From positions 2,852,001 to 2,916,000 of the forward strand of contig NZ_CP073343.1 in NCBI RefSeq assembly GCF_024397855.1: a stretch of 64,000 nt of DNA, read 5' to 3'. Source of the DNA: Marinomonas rhizomae. GTDB lineage: Bacteria > Pseudomonadota > Gammaproteobacteria > Pseudomonadales > Marinomonadaceae. The notes under the pieces are model-generated. The model was given only the letters and a program-made list of their open reading frames with translations, had not been told where the DNA came from and made no database searches. The number at the start of each line of letters is the position of its first letter. Position 1 is the stretch's first letter. Positions 7,677-17,133 of the stretch are shown piece by piece. The position numbers and the translations under genes are program-made.

Positions 7677-8360
7677 ATGGGTAAGGTACATTTTGTCGGT
7701 GGTGAAAAAGGCGGTGTAGGAAAATCTATGACCGCGCGCGTCTTAGCACAATTCTATATTGATAATGATCAACCGTTTTTAGGTTTTGACTGTGATGCAT
7801 CTCACGGAACTTTTTCACGCTTTTACAATGAGTTTGCTTCACCTATCGTGATTGGCGAGGAAGACAGCTTAGATGGCATGCTAGCCGCCGTTGAAGAATA
7901 TCCAGATCGTGACTTAATCATTGATCTTGCTGCTCAAGCGTCTCAGCCATTGGGAAAATGGATTGAAGAAACCGACGTATTTGGCCTGTTAGACGAAATG
8001 GGATATCAGGTCTGTCTTTGGCACGTTATGGATGATGGCGCTGACTCTGTGGCGCTACTGGATGATTTACTTGACCGTTATACTCAACCCTCAGTTGATT
8101 TTGTGGTCGTACAAAACTTAGGTCGTGGTACTGATTTTTCTCGTTTTCAAAAATCTGACACCTATAAAAAAGCCGTGAGCCGCGAAGCCTTGATCATTGA
8201 ACTGCCAAAACTACAAAGTAAGTTGACTCAAAAGATTGATTTTAACAACAGCAGTTTTTGGGCTGTGGCGAATGATAAAGGCATAATGAATATTGCCGAG
8301 CGTCAACGCATGAAAGTCTGGCTACGCAATACTTATGAGCAACTCGCCCAGCTTGGTTAA
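7677..8360 (+). CDS. Orphan ParA/MipZ-like P-loop ATPase
   Basis: 227 residues. The N-terminus VHFVGGEKGGVGKSMTAR is a deviant Walker A motif (KGGVGKS, residues 11-17) of the MinD/ParA/CobQ group, followed by a FDCDASHGTF segment in place of the usual DxDxQ motif and LIIDLAAQAS at the Walker B position. A GAGGAA ribosome site precedes the ATG. There is no ParB-like partner or second gene, so a role in plasmid or chromosome partitioning cannot be claimed; it is a stand-alone cytoplasmic ATPase of the family. Confidence 0.85.
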   Translation: MGKVHFVGGEKGGVGKSMTARVLAQFYIDNDQPFLGFDCDASHGTFSRFYNEFASPIVIGEEDSLDGMLAAVEEYPDRDLIIDLAAQASQPLGKWIEETDVFGLLDEMGYQVCLWHVMDDGADSVALLDDLLDRYTQPSVDFVVVQNLGRGTDFSRFQKSDTYKKAVSREALIIELPKLQSKLTQKIDFNNSSFWAVANDKGIMNIAERQRMKVWLRNTYEQLAQLG

Positions 8361-8384
8361 TCGCCATATTAACAGGTAAAAAAT

Positions 8385-8420
8385 ATGAAAAAGCCAACAT
8401 GATGTTGGCCCTTTACGTTT
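8385..8420 (+). terminator. Probable terminator after the ParA-like gene
   Basis: Perfect stem GCCAACAT/ATGTTGGC followed by CCCTTTACGTTTT. It lies 25 bp past the stop codon; the same stem sequence is used by the terminator at 13.65 kb. Confidence 0.6.
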
Positions 8421-8454
8421 TAATAATGCGATAGAAGAACAGGCACTTTACGAT

Positions 8455-8883
8455 TTATACATTTAACTCAGAGGAAGAGTTGAACGAAAACATTCGCACT
8501 TCGTCTCTTGCAAACCACCCCATTGACTCATAAAAAGTTTGGGCTGCCTTATTGTCTGCATGAACAAACAAATGTGTTTTGGCGATACCTTGCTTCGCAA
8601 GTCCATCAATTACTGCGTTGACCAATTGTTTCCCTAGCCCTTCTCCACGAGAAGCTGCATTAACAGCCAAATGTTGCAAATAACCTCGACGTCCATCAGT
8701 GCCCGCCAATACCGCTCCGACCAGCAAACCTTGCTTTTCTACTACAAAGCTTAGTCCTGGATTTTTCTTTAAATAAAGAGTGATGTTTTCTTCAGAATCG
8801 GCACCACGCAAGCTCATGGACTCAGTATTTCCCCACAAAGCCGTCACTTGATCATAATCGGAAATTAGCATCTTACGCAGCAC
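8455..8883 (-). CDS. GNAT acetyltransferase, YpeA-like
   Basis: About 142 residues of a single GNAT domain: LLVGAVLAGTDGRRGYLQHLAVN (strands 4), SRGEGLGKQLVN (acetyl-CoA P-loop, R-G-x-G-x-G-like) and DNKAAQTFYESMGW at the end. The TDGRRGYLQHLAV stretch is like E. coli YpeA. I chose the GTG at 8883 because GAAGGAG lies six bases upstream; a TTG two codons earlier is too close to that site. Substrate unknown. It is followed on the same strand by no partner and preceded by the oxaloacetate decarboxylase gene about 50 bp upstream, so co-transcription is likely. Confidence 0.85.
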   Translation of the reverse strand: MLRKMLISDYDQVTALWGNTESMSLRGADSEENITLYLKKNPGLSFVVEKQGLLVGAVLAGTDGRRGYLQHLAVNAASRGEGLGKQLVNAVIDGLAKQGIAKTHLFVHADNKAAQTFYESMGWFARDEVRMFSFNSSSELNV

Positions 8884-8931
8884 TAACAACTCCTTCGCCT
8901 TAGCATTCTGTACATTGAACAGATTTCTGAA

Positions 8932-9795
8932 TTATTCCTGAACATCCATATACTTGTTTGCCCAAACGCGGTTTTCTTCCAAAGTGGAATAACGCGTAGA
9001 CAACTCAGAAGCGTTCAAAGTGCCTTCAGCAATACCTCGTTGCTCACGCAAACAATCGTATGTCGCTTTGATCGCAGCAAAGTAGGCTGCGTGCCCATTA
9101 ACAACAATACGCACACCATTCGCAGCAAGGCGTTCACGATCACGCAATTCTGGATTATCGTAAGCCACAAGCATGATTGGAATAGTAATATGCTGACTTA
9201 TCTCTTCTAGATGAGCAAAGTCACGAATACCAACCATGCAAATACCATCAACCCCAACAGCTTGGTAAGCCTTAACTCGGGAAATGGTTTCTTCGGTCGA
9301 TAATTGACCCGCATTAGTACGAGCAATAATGCTCATAATAGGATCAATACGCGCCTCTAAAGCCGCTTTCAATTTACCTACAGCCTCTTCAACTGGAATC
9401 AAATCAGTAGATTTATGACCGTACTTTGCTGGCAATAAAGTATCTTCTATCGTTAATGCTGCAACACCAGCACGTTCAAGCTCAACAATGGTACGCATGA
9501 CATTCAATGCATTACCGTAACCGTGGTCGGCATCAGCAATAATAGGTAAACGCGCCACACGACCAATTCGAGTCGCTTGCTCAGTAAATTCACTTAAAGT
9601 AATCAAAGCAAAATCTGGTGCAGCCAATACCTGCAAAGATGCAACAGAGCCACCTAAAATCCCGACTTCAAAGCCAAGATCTGCAGCAATACGAGCCGAC
9701 ATAGGATCGAATGTAGAAGCAGTGTAATAACATTTACCGCTTGCTAATAATGCTCGAAAATCATTACGCAAATCGTGCTGGGAAGGTGTTGCCAT
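8932..9795 (-). CDS. Oxaloacetate decarboxylase, PA4872 type (isocitrate lyase/PEP mutase superfamily)
   Basis: 287 residues when started at the ATG at 9795, which has AGGAG eight bases upstream; an in-frame start 8 codons earlier is less likely. The sequence follows the Pseudomonas PA4872 pattern closely: [36 protein letters not shown], the metal-binding [11 protein letters not shown] (about 88-98), and [10 protein letters not shown] where isocitrate lyases have KKCGH. Lack of that cysteine motif is known for this decarboxylase branch. The enzyme converts oxaloacetate to pyruvate and CO2 in the cytoplasm using Mg2+ or Mn2+. Confidence 0.92.
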   Translation of the reverse strand: MATPSQHDLRNDFRALLASGKCYYTASTFDPMSARIAADLGFEVGILGGSVASLQVLAAPDFALITLSEFTEQATRIGRVARLPIIADADHGYGNALNVMRTIVELERAGVAALTIEDTLLPAKYGHKSTDLIPVEEAVGKLKAALEARIDPIMSIIARTNAGQLSTEETISRVKAYQAVGVDGICMVGIRDFAHLEEISQHITIPIMLVAYDNPELRDRERLAANGVRIVVNGHAAYFAAIKATYDCLREQRGIAEGTLNASELSTRYSTLEENRVWANKYMDVQE

Positions 9796-9832
9796 GAATA
9801 TACTCCTAAAAGACGTCACTAAATTTCATATT

Positions 9833-9973
9833 GGGACATTTTCACGATGTTACGAGCGAAGCCAAGACGAGGCAAAAATAAACGAGAAAGCGGATTTTAT
9901 TGGGTATAAATGAGCATTTCGAGTTTGTTTTTAACAAAGTATTGACAAGCGTAGTAGTCGTGCAAAGATCTCA
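9833..9973. repeat. ~141 bp element with terminal inverted repeats, copy 1
   Basis: Starts gggacattttcacgatgtta and ends agtcgtgcaaagatctcat; the two ends are inverted copies of each other with a few mismatches. Two more copies lie at 24721 and 39238. It has no coding content and sits 38 bp upstream of the oxaloacetate decarboxylase start, probably over its promoter. Confidence 0.8.
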
Positions 9974-10175
9974 TATAGTGTAAATGCCGCGGATTATACT
10001 CCCCTTGAGGGCTCGCTTCATCTAATTCAGACCAATTGGTTATGTTTTGTAAGTAAACAACGACCTATAAAAGCGGAAAACATTAAGAAATGAAGGAGAT
10101 TTACAAACTATGAAAAAATCGGGGATATTATTCAAATCACTTTAAAACGGCACATTAGCTATTAAAAATTGAGGG

Positions 10176-10217
10176 CAACAAAAAGGCTTATCTATTTTCA
10201 TAGGCAAGCCTTTTTGT
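10176..10217 (-). terminator. Rho-independent terminator of the esterase gene
   Basis: On the minus strand ACAAAAAGGCTTGCCTA and TAGATAAGCCTTTTTG pair in a long stem ending in a T-run, 14 bp after the stop codon of the tannase-like gene. Confidence 0.85.
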
Positions 10218-10230
10218 AGCGGCCAAAACA

Positions 10231-11967
10231 TTACATGCTTTGAGGAACCTCACAAGCAAAGCTTTTCGCACTTTCTACATCACCTTTGCCGTCATAGGTT
10301 GCGACACTAGGATAAGGGCAAAGTGGTCTAGTACGGTTGGCACTCCATGAGGCTGGTAGTTCATCATTGACGCCACCTGGGTTACCTTCCCCTCGTGCAG
10401 TCGCAATCACTTGTTCAGGCTTCTGACCTTTTTCAACCCAAGCGACCAAAGGCATCAACATATCAAACTGATCCGTTGCTTGCCCGCCGCGGCAATGTCC
10501 CATACCAGGCACTGGGTAAAACTGGGCGAAATCGTCAGCATGACCTCCATTGGCTGAATTTAATGCGTTATACCAAGATTCCGTATCCTGCACAGAAAAA
10601 ATGCCATCAGACACTCCGTGGTACACCATAATCTTGCCGCCATTATCTCGCAAGGTAGACATGTTTTCTGGCGTAGGCGGTGCCATAAATGACATAGCGG
10701 ATTCTTTATACCCCCCAGACACAGCATTCACTCCAGCAACCAAATCATCAATATTGGACGGCCAAACAAAGTCAGCGCCATTGAAATTGCGGATACTATA
10801 ATCTTTAAGATCAACAGGCGGTGTATTAAAAATCATTGCTACGGCACCAGAATCTCGCTGTAAAGGAGCTGAGTATTCCCACATCATGTGGTCTTTATCA
10901 TTAATCCCCGCATCATAGGGAAAAGAAGAGTAAAAACGTGTGCCATCGCTCGTTGTGACGCCTTTATATATGGTATCCACAGCGTCTTTTTGCGGTTGAG
11001 TAAGACAAGTACCATCGCGGTCTGCCTTACAAGTAGCCACATCGGTTTGAATACTAAAAGCTGTCTGACAAGACTTAAAATCTTGAATCATGCCATCTTT
11101 AATACCATCAAGCGCGTCACATTTTGCCAGTATAGCCTTCGAAACGGTTGTACGTTCTGCCAAGGTAAAAGCCGTTTTCAAATCCTTTTTATCCGTATTA
11201 GGGACTGACGCATACACTTGAGCACCGGCAATGCTTGCCACCGCCGCAAGCGGTAAACGATAACCAGGAGCACCGACTAAAATACCATCGTAATCATTGG
11301 CATATCGGGTCGCCGCCACCATGGCATGACGACCGCCATTAGAGCAGCCTGCAAAATAGCTACGATCAGGGCCTTTGCCATAAACTTGCTGTATCACTGT
11401 TTTTGCCATTGGCGTTAATTTAGCAACGGCCTGATAACCATAATCCAGTCTTGCTTGCGGATCATAACCAAAGGTTGGAAGCCCCTTGCCATGACCTGCA
11501 TCAGAACTAATCACTGCAAAACCTTGTAATAGTGCACCAGTAAGAGGCCCACCGCCTAGTGCTCCCTCAGCCGTTTTGACGGCACCATCCAAACCACCAT
11601 TGGCTTGATAGTAAAAACGACCATTCCATTTTTTAGGTAAACGCAACTCAAAGCCAATGGCATAAGGCTTTCCATCTACCTCGCCAATTCGCTCATGCAT
11701 CTTGCCCCTGACCAAACAATGCTCTTCAACCTCATTATCACCTAATTTCAACACGCCCTTGGCGACGGTTTCAACCGAGTCAATCACAGTATTGTTTGCC
11801 GTTAATAGAGCTGAAAATCCCTCACAACTCTTAGCTAGAACAGAAGATTTGGCTTCACTCAATTGTGGAATTGCCGCAACAGTAGCGGCATTTGCTAAGC
11901 TACTAAAAGCAATACAACTACCAATGGCTAAGTTAAGCAAACTAGGTTTGTATAAGAATGGGCGCAT
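10231..11967 (-). CDS. Secreted tannase / feruloyl esterase family hydrolase
   Basis: 578 residues from the ATG at 11967, chosen because AAGGGA lies just upstream; the frame extends 23 codons further without a site. An N-terminal signal peptide (MRPFLYKPSLLNLAIGSCIA...SLANA) predicts export to the periplasm or outside. The nucleophile elbow is GCSNGGR, the acid is likely in YHGVSDGIFS and the histidine in VPGMGHCRGG, matching the tannase family (PF07519). Cysteine pairs and a DRDGTC loop resemble the calcium lid region of feruloyl esterases. It probably cleaves ester bonds of plant or algal phenolics; the exact substrate is not predictable. Monocistronic, with its own terminator. Confidence 0.9.
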   Translation of the reverse strand: MRPFLYKPSLLNLAIGSCIAFSSLANAATVAAIPQLSEAKSSVLAKSCEGFSALLTANNTVIDSVETVAKGVLKLGDNEVEEHCLVRGKMHERIGEVDGKPYAIGFELRLPKKWNGRFYYQANGGLDGAVKTAEGALGGGPLTGALLQGFAVISSDAGHGKGLPTFGYDPQARLDYGYQAVAKLTPMAKTVIQQVYGKGPDRSYFAGCSNGGRHAMVAATRYANDYDGILVGAPGYRLPLAAVASIAGAQVYASVPNTDKKDLKTAFTLAERTTVSKAILAKCDALDGIKDGMIQDFKSCQTAFSIQTDVATCKADRDGTCLTQPQKDAVDTIYKGVTTSDGTRFYSSFPYDAGINDKDHMMWEYSAPLQRDSGAVAMIFNTPPVDLKDYSIRNFNGADFVWPSNIDDLVAGVNAVSGGYKESAMSFMAPPTPENMSTLRDNGGKIMVYHGVSDGIFSVQDTESWYNALNSANGGHADDFAQFYPVPGMGHCRGGQATDQFDMLMPLVAWVEKGQKPEQVIATARGEGNPGGVNDELPASWSANRTRPLCPYPSVATYDGKGDVESAKSFACEVPQSM

Positions 11968-12310
11968 TATCGATTCCCTTATTTTGTTTTTATTAATAAT
12001 TGTTATCCATAACAACAGAATAAAAGAGATAAACAAAGAAGAAGAATAATTTTTTCGCTCAGACTATTCGAAAAATGCACAGCAATACGCCAAATAGTTG
12101 TAATTTTCCTACATAAAAGCCAAAATCGCGAAAAGGCACTCTTTTCTGAAAGAAACTTTCTTGTTTTTTTTAAAAATCTGCACTTTAGGGCTGTTTTTTG
12201 TACAGTGAAACAGTGACAGAGGCAAATTCTAGGGATAACATACTGTCCCAGCATCCCCCATGCACCCTTTTATGACTCTCACTCTTACTGATAAATGTTA
12301 AGGTTCTCGA
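11968..12310. other. Intergenic region between esterase and antiporter genes
   Basis: 343 bp between divergent genes. It is AT-rich with runs such as ttttttttaaaaa around 12160 that would suit promoters, but I see no conserved gene, repeat of the families described here, or riboswitch. Confidence 0.4.
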
Positions 12311-13597
12311 ATGAACGCTTGGTATCTCATCTGTTTTCTTTCGGCATTAGCGGTTTTTATCGCTTTTACCAATCAATACATACTAAAAATGCAAACTACG
12401 ATCGCCATCACAACAGGTTCTGTCGTAATTTCATTACTTCTGATTCTTGCTGTGAAAATGCTTGGCGATGAAACCGCGCTTTTCATTACTCAAGTTGTTT
12501 CCGGTATAGACTTTAATCAGCTTTTGTTAAAAGGCATGCTAGGCTTTTTATTGTTTGCAGGCGCATTAGAAATCGACCTTGCGGCATTAAGAAGGCAGCG
12601 CTGGGAGATCACCATATTGGTGTTATTTTCCACACTCGTTTCCACCTTCATAGTCGGCTATTTAAGTTACTATGTATTGGCTCTCCTCAACTTCCCCGTT
12701 CCCTTTATCTACTGTCTACTATTTGGCGCTTTGATTAGCCCTACCGACCCGATTGCAGTATTGGCGATTATCAAACAAATGAATGCGCCTCAGGGCATCT
12801 CTATCCAGGTAGAAGGAGAGTCTTTGTTTAACGATGGTGTGGGTTTGGTTATTTTCACGACCATTTTCGCCGTCGCTTTTTATGGCACCGAAGCCAACTT
12901 CCAAGAAGTCGCTGAACTATTTTTAGTAGACGCTATTGGTGGCATCGTATTTGGTCTTGTTATCGCTCTAGTTGGTCACTTTGTTATCATCAATTGCAAA
13001 GACATCAATACTCGCTTATTAGTCACTTTAACCATTCCTTCCGCTGGCTTTGCGCTGGCGAATATCTGGGAAATTTCAGGGGCACTTGCGATGGTAACCA
13101 GCGGTATACTTCTTGGTAACATCACGCGAGCAACGGCGTCAAAAAGACGTGGCCCTGACGGGACTCGCTATGTAAAAGATTTTTGGCATGCGACTGACAG
13201 CTTCTTAAACGCCTTACTTTTCCTAATCATTGGTATGCTGATTGTCACCATGCCATTAACGTGGGAAATAATTGGTTTAGGCTTGGTTATGGTGCCTGTT
13301 GTTTTACTGGCTCGCTTTATCAGTGTCGGCACCCCTTACCTAATTTTCAAACGCTACCGCGAATATGATAAGCATTCCGTTAAAATACTCACTTGGGGCG
13401 GTTTACGAGGCGGGTTAGCACTTGCTATGGCTGCTGCTATTCCAACCAATAAAATGATGATTGAAGGCCTAGATTTACACGACATTATCGTCATTATTAC
13501 TTATGTTGTGGTTATCTTCTCCATCATTGTGCAAGGCCTCACTATTTCGCCTCTGATTCAAAAGAGCATTGAAGCGGCAAAGAACAAAGCGAAATAA
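12311..13597 (+). CDS. CPA1-family Na+/H+ antiporter
   Basis: 428 residues, about 12 membrane helices. CPA1 motifs are plain: GALISPTDPIAVLAI (the discontinuous helix with the ND/TD ion site), VEGESLFNDGVGLVIFTT (the essential Asp) and LTWGGLRGGLALAMA near the C-terminus. The protein exchanges cytoplasmic Na+ (or K+) for protons, fitting a marine organism that handles high sodium. TAAGGT lies before the ATG. A strong terminator follows 54 bp after the stop codon. Ion specificity cannot be read from the sequence. Confidence 0.93.
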   Translation: MNAWYLICFLSALAVFIAFTNQYILKMQTTIAITTGSVVISLLLILAVKMLGDETALFITQVVSGIDFNQLLLKGMLGFLLFAGALEIDLAALRRQRWEITILVLFSTLVSTFIVGYLSYYVLALLNFPVPFIYCLLFGALISPTDPIAVLAIIKQMNAPQGISIQVEGESLFNDGVGLVIFTTIFAVAFYGTEANFQEVAELFLVDAIGGIVFGLVIALVGHFVIINCKDINTRLLVTLTIPSAGFALANIWEISGALAMVTSGILLGNITRATASKRRGPDGTRYVKDFWHATDSFLNALLFLIIGMLIVTMPLTWEIIGLGLVMVPVVLLARFISVGTPYLIFKRYREYDKHSVKILTWGGLRGGLALAMAAAIPTNKMMIEGLDLHDIIVIITYVVVIFSIIVQGLTISPLIQKSIEAAKNKAK

Positions 13598-13650
13598 TCA
13601 CTCGCTTCATTCACTCTAAATCGCTTTAGAGCGATCCATTAGTAGAATGT

Positions 13651-13681
13651 AAAACGCCAACATCACGTTGGCGTTTTTTTT
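13651..13681 (+). terminator. Rho-independent terminator of the antiporter gene
   Basis: AAACGCCAAC / GTTGGCGTTTTTTTT stem with an eight-T tail. Confidence 0.92.
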
Positions 13682-13823
13682 GCTACGGTCAACGCGGCAA
13701 ACATTCCTACCATAAACTTGCTGTAGATCATAAAAACCTTCAAGTAAGTATTATAAAATAGCGTTATACCTATGCGAAATAGTAGACAGGACTGAACTCA
13801 AATAAAGGAAGGAACACTTTATA

Positions 13824-14687
13824 ATGCTGAAAACACTGCAAACAGAACACCTGTCAGCAGACATTATGCTCCGCAATAACATCAAACTAGTTGGCAAAGG
13901 CGAAAAGACGATTATTTTGGCGCACGGTTTTGGCTGCAATCAAAACATGTGGCGTTTTATGCTGCCGTTTCTTGAAAAAACACACAAAATACTACTATTT
14001 GATTATGTCGGTAGCGGCAATTCTGACTTTTCTGCTTATGAAAAAAATCGCTATCAGCAGCTAGAAGGCTATGCTTTAGACATCATTGAAATATGCGACA
14101 CTTTAGAATTGAAAGACGCTATTTTTGTCGGCCACTCTGTCAGCAGCACTATAGGCTGGATAGTTGCCAAACAACGCCCTGAGCTTTTTTCAAAGTTGGT
14201 AGCGGTTTGCCCTTCACCTTGTTTCTTAAACATAGACGAAGAGTACCAAGGCGGCTTTGAGAGACAAGATTTGGAAAACCTAATCCAGTTAATGGATAAA
14301 GATTATATTGGCTGGGGAAACTATCTAGCGCCAATAGTAATGGGTAACGACTTGTCCCCTATTGGCCCTGGCATGTCGGAAAATGATGCATTAGTACATG
14401 AGTTACTTAGCAGTTTTTGTTCTACTGATGTGACCTACTCAAAACCCTTTGCACAAGCGACTTTCTTCTCTGATTATCGGTCATTATTGCCGAGCATCTC
14501 TCATCCGTGCCTTATTTTACAAAGTTCAAACGATACCTTAGTCGCTAAAAGCGTAGGCGAATACACTCAAAAGAAATTGAAAAATGCCAAGCTGGAAGTC
14601 ATAGAGGGAAATGGACATTGTTTACACATGACTCATCCTCAGCATGTTCTAAACGCTATGGATACTTTCTTACAAGAAAACGAATAG
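13824..14687 (+). CDS. RsbQ-like alpha/beta hydrolase
   Basis: 287 residues matching Bacillus RsbQ and the plant KAI2/D14 group along their length: LAHGFGCNQNMW (oxyanion loop), LFDYVGSGNSD, nucleophile FVGHSVSS with Ser105, SPCFLN, DYIGWGNYLAP, FCSTD, and the terminal GNGHCLHMTHP carrying the catalytic His. In Bacillus RsbQ works with the phosphatase RsbP in energy-stress activation of sigma B. Here no RsbP-like or PAS-phosphatase gene is adjacent, so the ligand and pathway are unknown. AAGGAAGGAA precedes the ATG. Confidence 0.88.
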   Translation: MLKTLQTEHLSADIMLRNNIKLVGKGEKTIILAHGFGCNQNMWRFMLPFLEKTHKILLFDYVGSGNSDFSAYEKNRYQQLEGYALDIIEICDTLELKDAIFVGHSVSSTIGWIVAKQRPELFSKLVAVCPSPCFLNIDEEYQGGFERQDLENLIQLMDKDYIGWGNYLAPIVMGNDLSPIGPGMSENDALVHELLSSFCSTDVTYSKPFAQATFFSDYRSLLPSISHPCLILQSSNDTLVAKSVGEYTQKKLKNAKLEVIEGNGHCLHMTHPQHVLNAMDTFLQENE

Positions 14688-14693
14688 AAACCG

Positions 14694-15347
14694 CTACTCT
14701 CGATGTACTGAATAGATAGCGCCATTTTCATAAAATTTAAGCACCTCTCGAATGTTAAATGGCGTTACTTCATCCACATAATAAAATGCTTCTTTGGCCT
14801 TACCATTATGTAGGTCTTTTCTTACCCCACTTTTGCCGTCATAAGCATGAGTGCTACTTTGCACTTCTACAACATTAAGATTTACGGAGACAACCACCAT
14901 GGTGCCGTATTTATAAACGGGATCTTCGTTTTTAAAAATTTTAGCAAAATCTACCCCATAGATATCATTAACCTTTGGCTTGGCAAGATATGCCAGCGTC
15001 TTATTTTCTTGCTCAGCATTAAAATAATCAACGCCTAAGAAAATGCAGGGAACAATGACAGCCCATACCTCAACAGGCAAAAATAACAGGGTGTGTGCCG
15101 GTGACCGAGTTTTTTTGCCTGTTTCAGAATCAATCTGAATAATGCGATCGCGACTATTTAACAGATAACCAATAACGCCCACTAAGCAAGCAACGGCCAC
15201 TAAAGCCGACACTTTTACCCAACGATTATCGCTATAAAATCCCTCTCCCATAAAGTAATCAACGACTCGTTGAATATCCACAAAAAAGGCAATGAAAATA
15301 ACAGGGGCAATCCAGCCTCGTCCTTTCCAAATTGATAACATATTCAC
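14694..15347 (-). CDS. Membrane protein of unknown function
   Basis: 217 residues with three likely membrane helices: about 12-33, 45-63 and 87-107. The C-terminal 110 residues form a soluble, probably periplasmic domain rich in Tyr and charged residues (VNDIYGVDFAKIF, YYVDEVTPFNIREV). I do not recognise a family. It is convergent with the RsbQ-like gene (6 bp apart) and has no clear partner. The start ATG at 15347 has a purine-rich AGGAAGTG site just upstream on the minus strand. Confidence 0.75.
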   Translation of the reverse strand: MNMLSIWKGRGWIAPVIFIAFFVDIQRVVDYFMGEGFYSDNRWVKVSALVAVACLVGVIGYLLNSRDRIIQIDSETGKKTRSPAHTLLFLPVEVWAVIVPCIFLGVDYFNAEQENKTLAYLAKPKVNDIYGVDFAKIFKNEDPVYKYGTMVVVSVNLNVVEVQSSTHAYDGKSGVRKDLHNGKAKEAFYYVDEVTPFNIREVLKFYENGAIYSVHRE

Positions 15348-15452
15348 TTCCTATATATTATGTCTATTATTCATTAAATTTTAATTTCCTTTAAAACACA
15401 AGCACCCCCCAAAAACAGTCAAAATATGACACCCAAAAATAAGGATATTGCT

Positions 15453-16058
15453 ATGTACATAGAGTCTGAAGAGGAACTAAGAGAAATATTTGGCCTCCCT
15501 AAAGGGCGAGCAAAAGACAAGCTTCTGACTAAGCTAGAAAAGCATTCAACCGCCTTTATTCGTTTATCTCCATTCTTCACCCTAGCGAGTTACAACGCAG
15601 AAGGCAAAGCTGACAGCTCTCCTCGAGGGGGCAAACCAGGCTTTGTAAAAGTCATCAATGAGCAATGCATTGTCATACCAGAATCCAAAGGCAACAATCG
15701 TTTGGATAGCTTAGTGAATTTATTGGCAACCAACAGTATTGGTTGTCTATTTTTAATTCCCGGCGTCGATGAAACCTTACGCATCAACGGAACGGCGCGC
15801 ATAAGCACAGCGCCAGACTATTTGGCATTATTTTCAGAAGAACAAAATCCACCCAAAGCCTGTATTGAAGTACAAATTACTGAAGTCTTTCTACACTGCG
15901 CAAAAGCGTTAATGCGTTCTAAGCTTTGGTCTAGTGAGGCAATAATCGAACGATCCTCCCTACCCGCAATGGGCGTCATGATTAATGACCAATTAGGTAT
16001 TAACGCAGAGCCTGAAACGAACGCCGATATGCTCAAACGCTATACGAAAGACCTATAG
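15453..16058 (+). CDS. Pyridoxamine 5'-phosphate oxidase-like FMN protein (MSMEG_1061 type)
   Basis: 201 residues from the ATG at 15453, which has AAGGAT seven bases upstream; an ATG nine codons earlier has no site. The core is a split-barrel flavin fold: FFTLASYNAEGKADSSPRGGKPGFVKV, then IPESKGNNRLDSLVNLL and GTARIS, as in the MSMEG_1061 subgroup of PPOX-type proteins. It is probably a cytoplasmic FMN-dependent oxidoreductase of unknown substrate. It stands between a divergent membrane protein gene and the homocysteine methyltransferase gene. Confidence 0.85.
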   Translation: MYIESEEELREIFGLPKGRAKDKLLTKLEKHSTAFIRLSPFFTLASYNAEGKADSSPRGGKPGFVKVINEQCIVIPESKGNNRLDSLVNLLATNSIGCLFLIPGVDETLRINGTARISTAPDYLALFSEEQNPPKACIEVQITEVFLHCAKALMRSKLWSSEAIIERSSLPAMGVMINDQLGINAEPETNADMLKRYTKDL

Positions 16059-16144
16059 TGTCACTTGGATAATTGGTGTGCCCATTGAATACTTTAAAAA
16101 TCCGTCTAAAATCGCGCATACACTAAAATACTGTAGGATTTTAT

Positions 16145-17056
16145 ATGACCTCATTTACCATTCTTGATGGCGGCATGGGCCGAGAACTTGCACGCCGCGG
16201 CGCTCCATTTAAACAACCAGAATGGTCTGCATTGGCGATGATGGAAGCACCAAACATTGTAAAAGAAATACATCAGTCTTACATTGCTAGTGGCTCACGC
16301 GTCATCACAACCAATAGTTATTCCCTAGTTCCTTTTCACATTGGCGAAGACGTCTTTAAAGAGCAAGGGCGAACACTTGCCGTACTTTCAGGAAAAGTGG
16401 CTCGTGAAGCCGCTGACGAAAGCGGCACAGGTACAAAAGTCGCGGGGTCTCTTGCTCCGCTGTTCGGTTCATACCGTGCAGATCTATATCAAGCCGATCG
16501 TGTTGAAGAGCTGGCTGTTCCGCTTATTGAGTCACTCAACCCTTATGTGGATCTTTGGTTATCAGAAACCCAAAGCCTTATCGATGAAGTTACGCGTGTA
16601 AAAGCCCTTGTCGATAAAATTGATACCGATCAAAAACCGTTCTGGGTCTCTTTTACCCTTGAAGATTCAGAGCCAACCGCAGAGCCTTTATTGCGGTCTG
16701 GCGAAACGGTGGTTGAGGCGGTCAACGCCATGCAAGCCATCGGCGTCGATGCGATACTGTTTAATTGCAGCCAACCTGAAATTATCGGCGAAGCGATTCG
16801 ACTCACCCAAGAAGTATTGTCATCATTGAAGGTTAGCAATATCCAAGTCGGCGCTTACGCCAACGCTTTCCCACCACAACCTAAAAATGCCACAGCAAAC
16901 GATGGTCTTGATGAACTACGTGCAGATTTAACACCACCAGCTTACCTCGCATGGGTTAAACAATGGGTGGCAGATGGCGCCACGTTAATTGGCGGTTGTT
17001 GCGGTATTGGACCAGAACATATTGCTGCCATGAATGAGTTCAATCAATCTCACTAA
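16145..17056 (+). CDS. Homocysteine S-methyltransferase family protein
   Basis: 303 residues of the S-methyltransferase TIM barrel: start ILDGGMGRELARRG, TTNSYSLVP, FNCSQPE with the first zinc cysteine (about residue 207), and GGCCGIGPEHI with the Cys-Cys zinc pair near 284-285. These are the zinc ligands that activate the thiol of homocysteine. The methyl donor (S-methylmethionine, betaine or other) is unknown. TAGGAT precedes the ATG and a strong bidirectional terminator follows. Confidence 0.9.
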   Translation: MTSFTILDGGMGRELARRGAPFKQPEWSALAMMEAPNIVKEIHQSYIASGSRVITTNSYSLVPFHIGEDVFKEQGRTLAVLSGKVAREAADESGTGTKVAGSLAPLFGSYRADLYQADRVEELAVPLIESLNPYVDLWLSETQSLIDEVTRVKALVDKIDTDQKPFWVSFTLEDSEPTAEPLLRSGETVVEAVNAMQAIGVDAILFNCSQPEIIGEAIRLTQEVLSSLKVSNIQVGAYANAFPPQPKNATANDGLDELRADLTPPAYLAWVKQWVADGATLIGGCCGIGPEHIAAMNEFNQSH

Positions 17057-17075
17057 GAATCAATTGGCTGGGATT

Positions 17076-17113
17076 AAAAAAGGGACCGCGAATAGATCCG
17101 CCGTCCCTTTTTA
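17076..17113. terminator. Bidirectional terminator
   Basis: AAAAAAGGGACcgcg...cgccGTCCCTTTTT between the convergent methyltransferase and pqiC genes, with A and T runs on both sides of the stem. Confidence 0.9.
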
Positions 17114-17133
17114 TTTACGCCAAAAAACAAGGT

